A stretch of DNA of 25,630 nucleotides, taken from Termitomyces sp. T153 (taxonomy: Eukaryota; Basidiomycota; Agaricomycetes; Agaricales; Lyophyllaceae). How positions within the stretch are numbered: the first letter of the stretch is position 1; each line of letters begins with the position of its first letter. The notes beneath the pieces are model-generated. The model ran no database searches, was not told the origin of the DNA, and saw only the letters and a program-made list of their open reading frames with translations. This document shows positions 9,341 to 21,061 of the stretch, piece after piece. The stretch is taken from assembly GCA_018296165.2 (NCBI GenBank), contig JACKQL020000251.1, positions 1-25,630 on the forward strand, in the 5' to 3' direction. Position numbers and translations under genes: made by a program.

Positions 9341-10950
9341 AAGCTGCCTTACATAACACTGCAGCAGCAGCTATCTGCAGCAGCAGCCATCTGCATGAGT
9401 GCCACACTTAGCAGGAACCCTGGCCTTATTCTCATAGACATAAACCTTCCACTGGAGGGTATCACTAGATCCATGTTCTTCCTGATGATCTCTCCAGAAC
9501 TTCAGAAGGCATAACAGCTCTGACTGACTGAGATTGAGGGGATCCTTGAATTCCAGTGATCCAGAAAGATATCTTGAATTGATGAATTTTGTACAATTCA
9601 ACTGCACATCATTGTATGGAGCAGATTTGTAACAGAAGCCTGAGGCAATTTCTGAGAATTTTTGAGTGAGAAAGATTCAAAGAACTTGAACAACAAGTTT
9701 ACTATAATAGTTGTTCAAGTAGTCTTGGACAAGTATTTCCAATTCTGGCTGGGTTTGGACCATGTTGCTTGGTGGAAGTGGTAGTATTGATAAACCATCA
9801 CTATCTTGCTCAAGAGCAAGATCAGGACAAGCAAGGACAGAAGGAGTAATGTCCTGTTGCAAGGTGACATTTGTTGCTGTATGTGTGCCCAGGAGAGTGG
9901 ACATGTAGTCCACCATTTTCTGTTTGAAGTCAACTACAAGGTCAGAAAACATATTTTCAAATGAATACTGGTTAGTCCATGTCAAGTGAGACATATTCAT
10001 ATTGTCATGTCTAAAAGTACAACATTGTTAAAAAAGATTCAAATCTGGCATAACATGCACCTACATCCTAAGAGTCATGCCTTCTTCTGCAATCCAACCT
10101 AAAACAGTCCAGCTCAACATGCCCAATTCCTTAAAACAAAGGATGTCTGCATTATCAACCCATTTCAAACCATATTTGTCTGCCTTTTTAAGAAAAAAAA
10201 CATCAGAACAGATCATGGGATGGATAGCAGATACCAGAAGCCAGAGTGGACAGGAGACCAACAGTGCTACATTAGACAGAAGTGAGGATTGGACAGACCA
10301 GACAGCAGGCACCAGATAGTGGATGGCCAGTGGGTTGAAGAGCAATATATGACTTTTGTTGCAACAAAAAAAGGGACTACTAACTTGCACTGGATATCCA
10401 GTGGATTTCCTTTCTTGCTCCACTGAGAAGCTGTCCTCCATAAGTGGTTTTCCTCCTCTGGACTTAGCCAATTCATAACATTTTTCACAGCCACATTGTA
10501 CTGTGAAATGCCTCTAGTTGTGAGCTGTCAAGGTCCTCAATACTGAGCAAGTTTTTTATCTCCTGATTAATTTCTTTTGACATTGTTTGCTGGACCACAT
10601 CCCTAACAGAAATTTGCATAAGTGCCCTTGGATCTTTATGCTGGTTATATGGTCTCCAAAAATTTTTTATGTAGTTTCCAACTTTCCACCAGAAGGCATT
10701 GGAAGTCTGGATTTAGCAAATGTGAATGGGGAATCACCTTGATTTTCCCTGCCCACTCTTCTTCATTTTCTGGTGCTGATCTGACTGGCCCAGTAGTTGA
10801 AAATATTGGTAAGGATTTTATCAAGATGGTGGTTCTAGCCTGACAATTTGGCTCTTGCCAGTACATTTCCTTATATGGTTCAAAAATTGCCTTCTCATCC
10901 ACAGTGAGAAGTGGTTCCAACACCAATGAATATCTGTTTATATTGTCCAT
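9340..10950 (-). pseudogene. Relic of an uncharacterised repeat-associated fungal gene
   Basis: Minus-strand frames in order: 10950-10645 (starts M-D-N-I-N-R-Y; contains K-E-M-Y-W-Q-E-P and V-E-S-W-K-L-H-K-K-F), then about 10500-10380 (V-M-N-W-L-S-P-E-E-E-N-H-L then A-S-Q-W-S-K-K-G-N-P), then about 10000-9677 and 9607-9371 (F-K-D-P-L-N-L-S-Q-S-E-L-L-C-L, F-W-R-D-H-Q-E). The pattern reminds me of hypothetical proteins repeated in agaricomycete genomes, often near transposases, but I cannot name a domain. Stops and frame changes show it is dead. It is divergent to the KDZ relic starting about 11214. Confidence 0.4.
9361..9392. repeat. Two tandem 16-bp CAG-rich units
   Basis: GCAGCAGCAGCTATCT followed directly by the same unit with one base changed. 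Minor repeat at the 3' end of the minus-strand relic. Confidence 0.65.
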
Positions 10951-11213
10951 CTTCTATTATCCCTCTTGGCAGACAGTCTCATGGTGGCTTTTCTACCTTA
11001 GCCTATTGCATATTGCTTGAGGGAAAGTTTCACAACAAAATTTTCTTTTCTAATGTTGTGGAAAGATTGCCAATATTGATCATCATCTGTCACACATGAC
11101 TTGCACCTCTTCACATCAACCAATCATCATCATCTCATATGGGGCTCATAACAATTTGCCTTTTCCATCTGTCACATGCTGCTACATCCACTCTTCAACA
11201 CCTCAGCTGCACC

Positions 11214-12330
11214 ATGAACCTCAATGCTATAATGAAGAGTCAGCAGTGCAAGTGACCAAAACCAACAGTTCTTAGGCAAAGAGATCTCATGCCTGCTGAA
11301 GAAAAGACAAGAGTCATCCAGAACTCTAGAGGATTACCTGTACTGGTGAAAGATCAAGTGCCCATTGGTCCAATTCCAGTTGTCACTTCTGCTGTACCAT
11401 TCCCAGTCACCAATGATGACCATAATTTTTTGGGGATGCTACAATGGTAGATGATATATATCTTATCCCTATGAAGCATGGCAAGGTGAATTTTCATGTC
11501 AAAATTATGCAACATATTATTGTTCATATCCAATAGACACAGGCAGATTATCTTAATGATTTCATTAACTATGTTCCACAGTTGCTCAATGGTTTACTCA
11601 GTTGTGAATCCATTGGTAATATTACCCATTGTCATGCATGTTCTGACAACCATCTTGTGCAATGGTGATGCCATGATCACATTGTGTCAAGACTTTTTTG
11701 TCATAAGTGTTTATGCTGAACACCCCAGTCCAACCCACTTCACCAACCAGAGATATGGAATGGCAAATACTTCCAGTCCAATGCAAACATATTTTACAGT
11801 GGCTGTTTTGAACAATTCTCATCTGACTAATTTAGAGTGCAAAGCCACTGCCTATCAGTATTGGGAGAAACTTGCAAGGATTACTTCATCAATTGCTTCT
11901 TCAGGTGAAGTAGATAATCTCTATTGTGAATTACAATGACTTTCCTGTTCATGGGTGGTGGTTGAAGAAATTGAAATGGGTAGGTTTTGGACATGATGAG
12001 ACAAAACAACCAATGGCACCAGAGTGTGGTGAACTTGCAATATTCTGTCCCACTTGCCCTCAACCAGGAGTGAATATTCCATCAAACTAGGAAGAAGATC
12101 CAGTTCAGTGGAAGTTCAATTGCTTATGGATGATGGATGGAAACTTCAAGGCAGATCATGTCCATCATGATAACCCTGCTTGGGCTGTATGGCATTTTGA
12201 AGGAGGTGGAATGATGCCCAGGAGGGATTAATTTGATGAATATCTTAAATTGGTGAAAGATAGGCCAACAATGAGTTTTCCCTCAGATTGCTAATGTGTG
12301 CCATTGATTGACTATGAATGTTTGATCCAA
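11214..12330 (+). pseudogene. KDZ-type transposase, N-terminal part with CxC2-like zinc domain
   Basis: Plus strand. A poorly conserved start (from about 11214) is followed by a cysteine region: C-H-A-C at 11630-11641, F-C-H-K-C at 11696-11710, then W-N-G-K-Y-F at about 11756, as in CxC2-type KDZ proteins. Next comes W-L-K-K-L-K-W-V-G-F-G-H-D, then F-C-P-T-C-P-Q-P-G-V-N-I-P at about 12042-12080, and D-G-N-F-K-A-D-H with W-A-V-W-H-F at about 12139-12200. That order is the start of the KDZ transposase domain of basidiomycete DNA transposons. Several stops (one W-TGA probably from CGA) and frame shifts kill it. The continuation is at 24866, beyond element B. Confidence 0.72.
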
Positions 12331-12642
12331 ATTGCCCCCATCTAATATTAACCTCTACACTGGCCATACACCATCTGCCATCTGCACTGTCTGCTATGTC
12401 AGGGGATGTCCCACTTGTTCCCCCTTCTCCTCTTCCAGTTCTTGTTGGATTTCCCTCCTTATAATTTTCCTCTATTCTCCTTTCTTTTTCCTATCTATTT
12501 GTCCTAGTCTCAGACCTCTGGCTTCACTGGTTTTCTGTGCATTTTTTAGACAAGTCCTTCGGCACTCAGCTTATGTCAGTACTGACCAATTGCTGACACA
12601 TCACCTTTGTCTTTTCTTTCTATCATTCTATATAGTTGTTTC
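12331..12642. other. Non-coding spacer between KDZ relic and element B
   Basis: CT-rich sequence with no coding signal. TGTCAGGGG at 12397 could be an LTR-like start. The 7-mer TCTGCTA just before it (12390-12396) recurs at 24704-24710 on the far side of element B, so a small older insertion may lie here; weak. Confidence 0.25.
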
Positions 12643-12647
12643 TCATG
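12643..12647. repeat. Target-site duplication of element B, left
   Basis: TCATG directly before the 5' LTR; the same five bases follow the 3' LTR at 24631-24635. Confidence 0.88.
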
Positions 12648-13604
12648 TGTCACAACCCACTCCCTAGACCCCAACACCACCCCCAGGCCCCCCAATGCTC
12701 CGCCAAACTCCCCAACCCTCACTCACCCTCCATGCCCACTTTGGGCAACTCCGACACTCCCTTGGCAAACCCTGATGGTTCCTTAATCAACTCCAATGCT
12801 TTCTCCGCAGCAGTTGATGCATCCCCTGAATTCTCCTGGACTCCCGAGGCTTCCCCTGACCCCAGAATGATCTGCTTTCCAACTGATCCCATCAGAATGT
12901 CACCGTGGCCCACTCCAAGATCACACCCAACAACTGTCAACTCCACACAGTTCTGTCGAGCCTGCCGCCATATCCTCTGCCCTCCAGGACCACCCAGTAG
13001 TAGGTATATAAGTCATAGAGTAACTCTTGGTACTTTAGTCTTGATATTGCATTTACTGGTTTCCTATGTCTCATCCTTTGTCTTGTCACTGTTTCTATTT
13101 TTAGTTTCGAATCTATCTCTTTTCTCTATCTCATCTTGCCTCATCTCTGCCTTGTCTCGACTGTGTATATTTCTTTTGTCCTCCTAAGTTCCTTTCATCT
13201 CCAACATCAGTACAAACTCCGTGCACATGTTACGACCCAAACATTCTTATGACAACTCTGGACCCCACTCCCCACTTGGCCCAGGAACCCACCATGCCTT
13301 GGTGATCTCCCATCAAACTCCAGCTCCGCCCCCATCAATTGTGAAGCCTCCGCTTACCCCACATTCTGTTTGTGTGCCCACAAACTTGTTCTAACACCCA
13401 TCCAGGTCCAACATCTAATACACTTAGTCTTAGACATCCCTGCACCACTCCAGACTTGCTCAGACTGCCCCCTCCTAGCTCCCCCTTGCAAGTCCCTCCC
13501 CTCCACGCCCATCCTGGATGCTTAGTTATAAGCACAGGACATTGCATCTGCCTAGTAAGGATTCGCCAATGTAGCTGAGCCCCTGTCATCAGCAGAACCT
13601 GATA
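12648..13604 (+). repeat. 5' LTR of element B
   Basis: Starts TGTCACAACC; ends TGATA where the 3' copy has TGACA. It aligns with 23683-24630 and, more distantly, with element A's LTR over its whole length. At ancestral CpG sites this copy often has CpA where the 3' copy has TpG. Confidence 0.92.
13005..13048 (+). promoter_or_regulatory. LTR core promoter and self-primer start (element B, 5' LTR)
   Basis: TATATAAG at 13005-13012 and AGTCTTGATATT at 13037-13048, 32 nt downstream. The 12-mer is the exact reverse complement of 13606-13617. Confidence 0.75.
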
Positions 13605-13605
13605 T

Positions 13606-13617
13606 AATATCAAGACT
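13606..13617 (+). other. Primer-binding site, self-priming type (element B)
   Basis: AATATCAAGACT starts two bases after the LTR. It is complementary over 12 nt to the predicted RNA 5' end (13037-13048). No tRNA-type TGG is present. Confidence 0.78.
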
Positions 13618-13636
13618 CCCCCTTACTCCATTCTCG

Positions 13637-16110
13637 ATGTCTGCATATAACCTCATGTACAATCCTGCTAGCTACCTAACCGACATCTATGGTCAACTGG
13701 TACTAGAAAATCCCTATGCTCCATTCTACTCAGGCCCCCCCATGGATTAGTACATCCCTTGTCACTGGACTCCTGACCCCAACCAGGCATTTTATGCCCC
13801 CTCCATCAGCCAGGGAATACCTCCAGGCTGGTGCCACTCTCTCACATTCTCTGCCGATGGCAACAATCCCCATATGTACCCCAGAGGATACTCCACAGCA
13901 CCCCCTAACCCTGCCTACCTTCCCCCTGCCCACTATTACATGTACCCAGTTCCTGCTGCAGCCCCAACCCCTCCAGGGCCTATGGATAATTATTCCCCCC
14001 CTTGTATGCTGTTCCCCACTCAAGCTCCTCCTTCTTCCAGGCAGCAAAGGGTCAAAGCCTACACCCAACAATGTCTCTCCCATGGAGTTTGCAAGATGCA
14101 CCCACACCCTTCTCACCAACCTAGGTTACCCCAATACCTCTACAACTCCAGAAGTCTGGGTGGATTGACTCCTTAACTTCCATAAGCACTATTTGCAAGA
14201 GAACCTCCTAGAGACCATGCAAGGCACCCTGGGCATTGACAATAACTTACAGAATGAGCTCTGTGCATTGGTTGAAAAAATCCACACTAGCCTGAACCCT
14301 TGCCCCTTCGAAGACCCTCTAGACTCTGCCCGTTTCTTCCATGTGCAACATGAGGAGCCCATCAGAACATGAAGCAAAGCCCTGCCTTCCATTCCTCATT
14401 AGCAGGAAGAACTCAATGTGGCCTCCAGCATCTTAAGGAACCTTAACCCTACAGAGGAATTGTTTGACTAACCAGCCACCTATACTTTGGCCCTCTCCAC
14501 TTGCCCCTGGGCCAACTCCATCCCCAGCGCCTTCCAAACCTGGAACTAGCCTGCTGTCCCCGAACCCCACTCCCAATGGCTGCCCCCACACATTGATGAT
14601 GACAACCAGACTTTCTCCTACATCGACGAGCCTAGTAACCCCACCGATGAGCATGCCCCATGCAATGGACCTCCATGAGACCGACCCTCCCACTTCAACC
14701 TCCATGCCCCTCATGTCAATGCCCCTCCGCCCCGTCCCAACACCCCAGTCCTCCCACAACAGCCCACAGGTCCTGGAGTGCCCCAACCACTCTTTCTTAC
14801 CAACCATCCTTGTCCCCCGCCTGCTCCAATGCCTAACCCTCCTGCCAATGCCAATTATTTTGGACCCCCCACTCCTAGAGGACCCCCTCAATGGGCCCTG
14901 GGGCCTGCCCTGGGTAATGCAGGCCAATCCTCCAGCAGAGGGCCACCCAACGGTGGACCTCCTAGGGGATGGGGCCTGGCAATGGACAACTTCCCCTCCC
15001 AGCACAGAAATGGGAACAACTACTATTACTACTACAATGCCAGACCCCCATCCCAAGCTCAAAATCCACAAAACAATACCCATGACGCACTGGCCCAGGA
15101 GGGTAAGCTCGACATTCAGAAGCCTGAACCCTTCACCAGCCACAACTCTCGGAAGTGGCAGATCTTTCTAACCCAGTGTCTGACTATGTTCCAAGCTAAG
15201 CCAATTACCTTCTAACTTGAGAGCTCATGAGTGGCCTTTGCTGCATCATATTTACAGAGTATCACCTTCAATCATTACACCACACTACTCTGGTTCAACC
15301 CCAACAACCCCATGCTCTCCAATTGGCTTGCTTTCACCCAGGAATTCTCAAGTAAGTTTGGTGTCTTTGACACCATAGTGGAGGCAGAGGAAAATCTCTT
15401 CAACCTCTGAATGCATGACAACAAACGCTTCATGATCTTTATTGTATGATTTGAATGGGAAGCCTATGAGACTAGTTGGAACTACAATCCTCTCCAATTC
15501 GCCCTCTGTCATGCCCTGCCTTAATGGATCAAGGATGTCCTTTGCCTCACACCCAAGCAAACCACCTACAATGAGTACAAGGCACTCATTACCCAGGTTG
15601 ACCAATGTTACTGGGAAGATCGCAGCAAAAACACAGCACCCTGGACCCCCTGGAATGCCTCTGGTAACACCAACTGGCAGGCCAGAGCAACCAACGGCAT
15701 TTGATCCTCAATCCCCACTAAACCCGCCAACTCCACACCCTGTTTTCCCTCAGGCCAAGAAATTACCAGCACCAATCAACCCCTGGGACAATGTCTGCCA
15801 GCCCAGCTCAATGCCACCAACCTCCATGAAACTCCAGAACCCCTGGACACCAACTCCAATGACCACAATGACATTCTGGACCCTGCCAATGACTAAGAAG
15901 CCTTATGCATGAACAGGATTTGGGATAGCCCATGGGTCAACATGCCAGAGGAAATGCAGGAGAAATGATGGAAGGAGGGCACATGCATCCTATGTGGTGA
16001 GCAGGGACACTTTATTTGCAGTTGTCCTAAACAACAGGTAATGGGATGCACCATGTGGACAATTGACAGAGAAGACTGTAACTACCAGTTTACAGAAAAC
16101 AAGTCAGCGG
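13637..16110 (+). pseudogene. gag: gag of element B (capsid and zinc knuckle)
   Basis: ATG at 13637. The N-terminal third is rich in proline, tyrosine and asparagine; the frame changes once at about 14030. A helical stretch follows (L-N-F-H-K-H-Y-L-Q-E-N-L, about 14175) and a long proline-rich linker. The capsid-like domain is at about 15100-15620 (P-E-P-F-T, N-S-R-K-W-Q-I-F-L, F-S-S-K-F-G, Y-N-E-Y-K-A-L-I). The nucleocapsid knuckle is C-I-L-C-G-E-Q-G-H-F-I-C-S-C at 15984-16025, of which CX2CX4HX4C forms the zinc site. At least nine in-frame stops are seen, typical of CGA or CAA codons turned to stops. Functionally this would have been the structural polyprotein packaging the RNA. Confidence 0.82.
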
Positions 16111-16189
16111 TTTAGGTCTTGAAGATGCACTAGACTGTGGACCAGACCCTGATGTCTTCTCTGCCCTGACCACACTTCTCTGCACAATG

Positions 16190-16620
16190 ATACTTGCCCC
16201 GGACAGCCCCCCAGTACACCTCCCCTCCCACTCATCCACCAACCTCCTTCTCTGCACCACTCTTCCCTTCACCAACAACTCCATCCCCACACTAGTTGAC
16301 AGTGGCACCACTGATAACTTCATTGATGAATCCTTGGCAGTGCTTGCTCCCCACCCCTTCTGATGCCTCCCCACCTCGATTCCCCTCAAACTTTTTGATG
16401 GAGACCCTACCCCAGCAGGAGACATCACACACTGCCTGGAAACAACCATAACCTTTGCCAATGGACGACAGCAAGAACTCCAACTACTCATTACAAAATT
16501 ACACCCCTCCACCCCTGTCATCTTAGGATTCTCATGGCTCTGTTCCACCAACCCCCATGTCAACTGGCCCAGCCTCACCCTCCACCTTGACCGGGACAAC
16601 CCCACCAACTCTGGGCTAGT
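16190..16620 (+). pseudogene. First retropepsin-like domain of element B
   Basis: Frame reading P-T-L-V-D-S-G-T-T with the catalytic Asp-Ser-Gly at 16298-16306, then N-F-I-D, L-K-L-F-D-G, I-T-H, L-L-I-T-K-L, and a V-I-L-G-F-S-W-L near 16530 that corresponds to the hydrophobic-Gly motif of aspartic proteases. One stop interrupts it near 16362. It lies in a different frame from RT; the likely shift is the run of nine C at 16669-16677. Confidence 0.72.
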
Positions 16621-16720
16621 ACCTTTCGATGTCTCACCCTCCTCTGAGAACTCTGAGACCATGATCAACCCCCCCCCTGGACTCCCCTGCAGCTCTGCTC
16701 TATATCTGCATAGTCATTCA

Positions 16721-17220
16721 TCATCAATGTCCAACTCGACGACTCTTCCAAGGTATTCCCCACCCTTGTCAACAGCAGCACCTCCAGCACCTTCATCAGT
16801 AATCAACTCAGCCTCCAGCGCAATGACCTCAACAAACCCCTCAAGCTCCAACTCTTTAATGGAAGCCCTGCCACAACAAGAATCACTCAATACCATGACA
16901 ACACCCTCACCCTTGACAATGACCTGCAGTTTCAGGCCCAGCTCCTTGTCACCCAACTACCTCTGCTGACTCCAATCATGCTTAGACTCCTGTGGCTGCA
17001 AGACATCAACCCTGACATCAACTGGAAGAACCTCACTATGCAATTCCCCAGCCCCAAAGCAAGTTTAGCAGCCACCATCCCCCTCCACCTCCAGTCTATC
17101 TCAGACTCCAATGTCTCCCACCCCAGTACCTCCAGAGTGACCCAGAGTCCCTCAACCTCTAATGACAACCCTGACAAAGAAGGAAACACCACTCTGCCTT
17201 GGTCACCCTCAATCACATTA
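16721..17220 (+). pseudogene. Second retropepsin-like domain of element B
   Basis: In the RT frame: F-P-T-L-V-N-S-S-T (16756-16782), F-I-S-N-Q-L, L-K-L-Q-L-F-N-G, I-T-Q, L-L-V-T-Q-L, then M-L-R-L-L-W-L-Q-D-I-N-P-D-I-N-W. It aligns along its length with the first domain. Asn at 16771-16773 stands where the catalytic Asp would be, and Ser replaces Gly; CpG decay could explain the Asn. Either an inactive second protease half or a decayed active one. Confidence 0.65.
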
Positions 17221-17529
17221 TGATAGCTGCCTCCCAATGTACCCCAGAATTGATATAAAGGCCCACAGTACCCTGACCAGCAATACTCAAAGCCCCCAAC
17301 CAACTCTGCCACCACTCCGAACTCATCTGCTACCACTCTGATGTCCAACTCCATCGACTCCGGAAACCTTGACATTAAAATCATTGGCACCATCCCCTTT
17401 GCACACCTTCTACAAGATGGCACCCCTGCCTTCCAGTTACAAATCATGCCAGCCCTACCTGAGGAGCACCTCTGCACAGGGACCACTATGCCAGAGAGCA
17501 AGATGGAGGAATAGATCCTATCTAAAGTA

Positions 17530-18920
17530 GTTCCTCCGGAGTATCATGAGTTCACTGACATGTTCTCTGAAGGGAGTGCCAAAGAACTTCTCCCACACCA
17601 CTCCTACAACCACAAGATTGACCTCAAAGAAGGCACCTCACTTCCATTTGGCAAGATCTACAACATGTCCAAGATTGAGCTCCAAGCCTTGAAGGAATAC
17701 CTCGATGACATGCTCAGCAAGGGCTTCATATGCCCATTGATCTCTGCTGCTGGTGCTCCAGTTCTGTTTGCCAAGAAGAAGGACAGGTCACTCCAACTCT
17801 GTGTGGATTATTGGGGACTCAACAAAGTCACCAAAAAGAACTGGTATCCCCTCCCCTTGATTGGAGACCTCATTGATTGTCTCCACAGTGCCAAGATTTA
17901 CACAAAGATAGACCTCCACTCTGGCTACAACAATGTCCAGATTGCTCTGGGACATGAATGGAAGACCACCTTTTGCACCCACTATAGCCTCTTTGAGTAC
18001 CTCATAATGCCCTTTGGAATGACTAACTCCCCCACCACTTTCCAGTACTTCATGAATGACATCTTCCATGACATGAATGATGTTTTCATTATTATGTATC
18101 TGGACAACATCCTGATCTACTCGAATTCACTGACAGAGCATCTGGAGCACATCTGCTATGTCTTAGAATGACTCCAAGAGTACCACCTTCACACCAAACC
18201 CAAAAAATGCTCCTTCCACATGACAGAGGTCAAATATCTTGGAGTCATTATCACCCCCAATGGCATGTGCATGGACCCTGCCAAGGTTGATGCAATACTC
18301 AACTGGCCCCCACCATGGAACATCAAGGAGGTACAGTCATTCCTGGGGTTTGCTAACTTTTATTGCTGTTTCATCAACAACTACTCTGAGATCACCAAAC
18401 CCCTCAACCAACTCATGCAGAAGGACACCCCTTGGGATTGGGACAGCAAGTGCCAGAGTATATTCCTCCTCCTGAAGAAGGCCTTCACCTCTGCTCTGGT
18501 CCTCTGCTATTTTGACCCCTCCCTGCCAATCATGCTTGAATGTGACACCTCTGACTACACTATCACTAGAATACTCTCCCAGTTGGACTCGGGGGGCAAA
18601 GATCTCCATCCTGTTGCCTTCTACACCCAATCAATGATCCTAGTGGAACTCAACTACAACATTTATGACAAAGAACTCCTTGCAATTGTCAAAGCCTTCC
18701 ATCAGTGGCAGGCCTACCTCAAGGGATCCCCACACTGCATCCAAGTATACTCTAACCACAATAGCCTGCAATACTTCATGACCATGAAACAGCTCAGCCG
18801 CCGCTAAGCTCAATGGTCCAAAACCCTCTTGGAGTATGACTTTACCATCCACTACCACCCTGGGTGACTCAGTGCAAAGCCCGACACCCTCACTCAAAGG
18901 TCTGATATGTATCTAAAGAA
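17530..18920 (+). pseudogene. pol: Reverse transcriptase and RNase H of element B
   Basis: One continuous frame with nonsense lesions only. RT: L-P-F-G-K-I-Y-N-M-S, G-A-P-V-L-F-A-K-K-K-D, D-Y-W-G-L-N-K-V-T-K-K-N-W-Y-P-L (both W in place of the usual R, CGG to TGG), T-K-I-D-L-H-S-G-Y-N, F-G-M-T-N-S-P, and the active site Y-L-D-N at 18097-18108 where Y-L-D-D is required. RNase H: D of L-E-C-D at 18544-18546, E of K-E-L-L-A at 18673-18675, and N at 18754-18756 where D is usual. Stops occur at 18172, 18808 and in H-P-G-stop-L near 18865. Arrangement is Ty3/gypsy. Catalytic losses make it inactive. Confidence 0.92.
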
Positions 18921-19139
18921 GTCATTTGAAGCCAAACAGAATGCATTCAACCATTGAGTGGTAATTTCCCCCAAACATCTACATGCTGTGCTGATTTTAA
19001 ATGAAGAAGGAATCCTCCAGCAAATCAGAAATTCACCCCCAGACTCCTTCTTCACCTAGCACAACCCCTGCAACAACCTCAATGAGTCAAGTGCTGAGAA
19101 TCCCTTTTTGCTGTCTCCGGACCACCACCTCCTGCTCTG

Positions 19140-20430
19140 GAGTGGACAAATTTATGCTCCAGACCACAAGTCCATCCGCCTTGATATACTCTGACAGCAC
19201 CATGACCATAAGCTCTGGGGGCACCCAGGAATTCATAAAACCCTTCAACTCATCTCCCAGGCTTACTTTTGGCCAGAAATGAAGAAGGATGTCACACAAT
19301 ATGTAAGGGCCTGTGAACCTTGCCTCCAGGCCAAGGTACTCCATCACTGCTCCCATGGATTATTGAAACTCCTCCCCATCAGCCGCCACCCCTGGTTCTC
19401 CCTATCAATGGATCATATCATCAAACTCCCCAACTCCAAAGGTTTCAACACGACCCTCATCATCATTTGCTGCCTCACTAAGCAAGCCCTCTTCATCCCC
19501 TGCCACACCACCAACAATGCTCTGGAGTTTACCAAACTATTCCTCAAACATGTATTCTCCAAGCACAGACTCCCAGATAACATTGTCTCCAACCACAGAC
19601 CCCTGTTGGTATCCCACTTTTAGCAATTGCTATGCAAAGTGCTTGAGATCAAAACCAGCCTCTCCACTACCTATCACCCAGAGACTGACAGACAAACAAA
19701 ACAAGTAAACCAGATGCTGGAGCAGTATCTCCACCTATACATTAACTATTTACAGAACAACTGGCATGCAGAACTCCCCCTCACCAAATTCACCTATAAC
19801 AACACACCCCACTCTGCCACTGGAGTCTCCCCCTTCTATGCCAACAAAGGCTACAACCCCTGACTCACCCTGTCCCTAAAGGACATCCCCTCCCACATTG
19901 CCCACAAAGTTGCCAAGGACCTCTAATCCCTTCACCAATTCCTCTGGGATGAGATCAACACTGCCAATCAAGCCTACTCCAAACATGCTGATGCCCAATG
20001 TGATCCCATCCCCAACTGGCCCCCTGGCACCTTGGTTTGGCTTGATTGATGCAACTTCAAGACTTGGAGGCCCTCCATCAAACTAGACCACAAATGCCTC
20101 AGTCCTTTCAAAGTCCTCCAGAAAGTCTCCATGCACACCTACAAACTCAACCTACCTCTGGGCTTGAAAGGCCTCCACCCTGTATTCCATATTTGACTTT
20201 TCAAAAAACATGCCCTGGACTCCTTCCCTGGCCAGCATCCCAGCCGACCACTCCCCATCAAGGTCAACATCAAGTACCACTACAAGGTTGACCAGATCCT
20301 TGACTTCTGCTTGATCCATGGATGACCCCAGTACTTAGTCCACTGGAAGGGCTACAGACCTGAGGATGACACATGGGAGCCCCAAAAAAACCTCAATAGA
20401 GCCCTCAACAAACTCTGGGACTTCCATTAA
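19140..20430 (+). pseudogene. pol: Integrase and chromodomain of element B
   Basis: Same frame as RT. The zinc-binding HHCC part is at 19201-19323 (H..H-P-G-I-H-K-T-L, Y-F-W-P-E-M, C-E-P-C). The catalytic core has D at 19411-19413 (S-M-D-H), N at 19591-19593 where the second D belongs (S-N-H-R-P), and K at 19699-19701 where E belongs. The C-terminal part includes T-L-V-W-L-D and H-P-V-F-H. The chromodomain at about 20281-20400 reads Y-K-V-D-Q-I-L, then [15 protein letters not shown], and pol ends with TAA at 20428-20430. The chromodomain places it among chromoviruses, which target chromatin marks for insertion. Confidence 0.9.
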
Positions 20431-21008
20431 CAACACCCCACCAAGCCCTGGGACCCCCGGAACTAGCAAGTACAGATGGCATCAGTGGGCATAACCTCCA
20501 CCTCTGAGTTTATCAGGGATTCAACTCCCATGAGTACCCCCCCCCTATGTGTTTTCACTTACTCTGCTTCTCACTCATTCTGAAAACTTCTCATGCTCAG
20601 CAGAAGTGCAAGAAGTCCGATATTCACAAAAACTACAAGGAAGAAATACAGAAATAGAGGAGCATGGGGCAATGAGAAACCGGAATCCAGAAAGCCCCTA
20701 CTCCCCCTCCCCTTCCAAATCCACCTCCACTATCCTCCCCATCAGATCCACTTCCAGCTGTGCTACTACCATTGCCAGAACTTTGGGATGCCCTGGGAGC
20801 AGCTCTGCCATATCCATTGCCACCTCCCACCATGCTCTGGGGTCCACTGTTGCCCTCCACCAATATCCCACCAGCAGACACCCCATCTGTGTGACCCCCT
20901 GCCCCAACTCCGGCAGGAGATCCTCAGGCATCCTTGCCAACCTGTCGTGGATGGACCCCAGCACCGCTGATGCTCTGTCGAGGAGGATGCGGTGCTCCCT
21001 GGCTCAGT

Positions 21009-21061
21009 CTGCAGAATTAAATATCAGCTCATAGTAAATGGGAGATAAAGGGAGCACTTAT
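21009..21061 (-). other. Last intron of element B antisense gene
   Basis: 53 nt, donor now ATAAGT (preceded by C, so an ancestral CpG turned GTAAGT into ATAAGT), branch-like CTGAT, acceptor CTGCAG. Same position and phase as 3909-3963. Confidence 0.72.

Noticed and set aside
14433..15143. 236-residue minus-strand frame inside gag of element B
   Set aside because: Opposite strand of the proline-rich gag linker; low-complexity glycine/valine-rich composition and no partner in element A.
16932..17501. 189-residue minus-strand frame over the protease-RT linker
   Set aside because: Lies opposite clearly recognisable pol motifs and shows no motif of its own.
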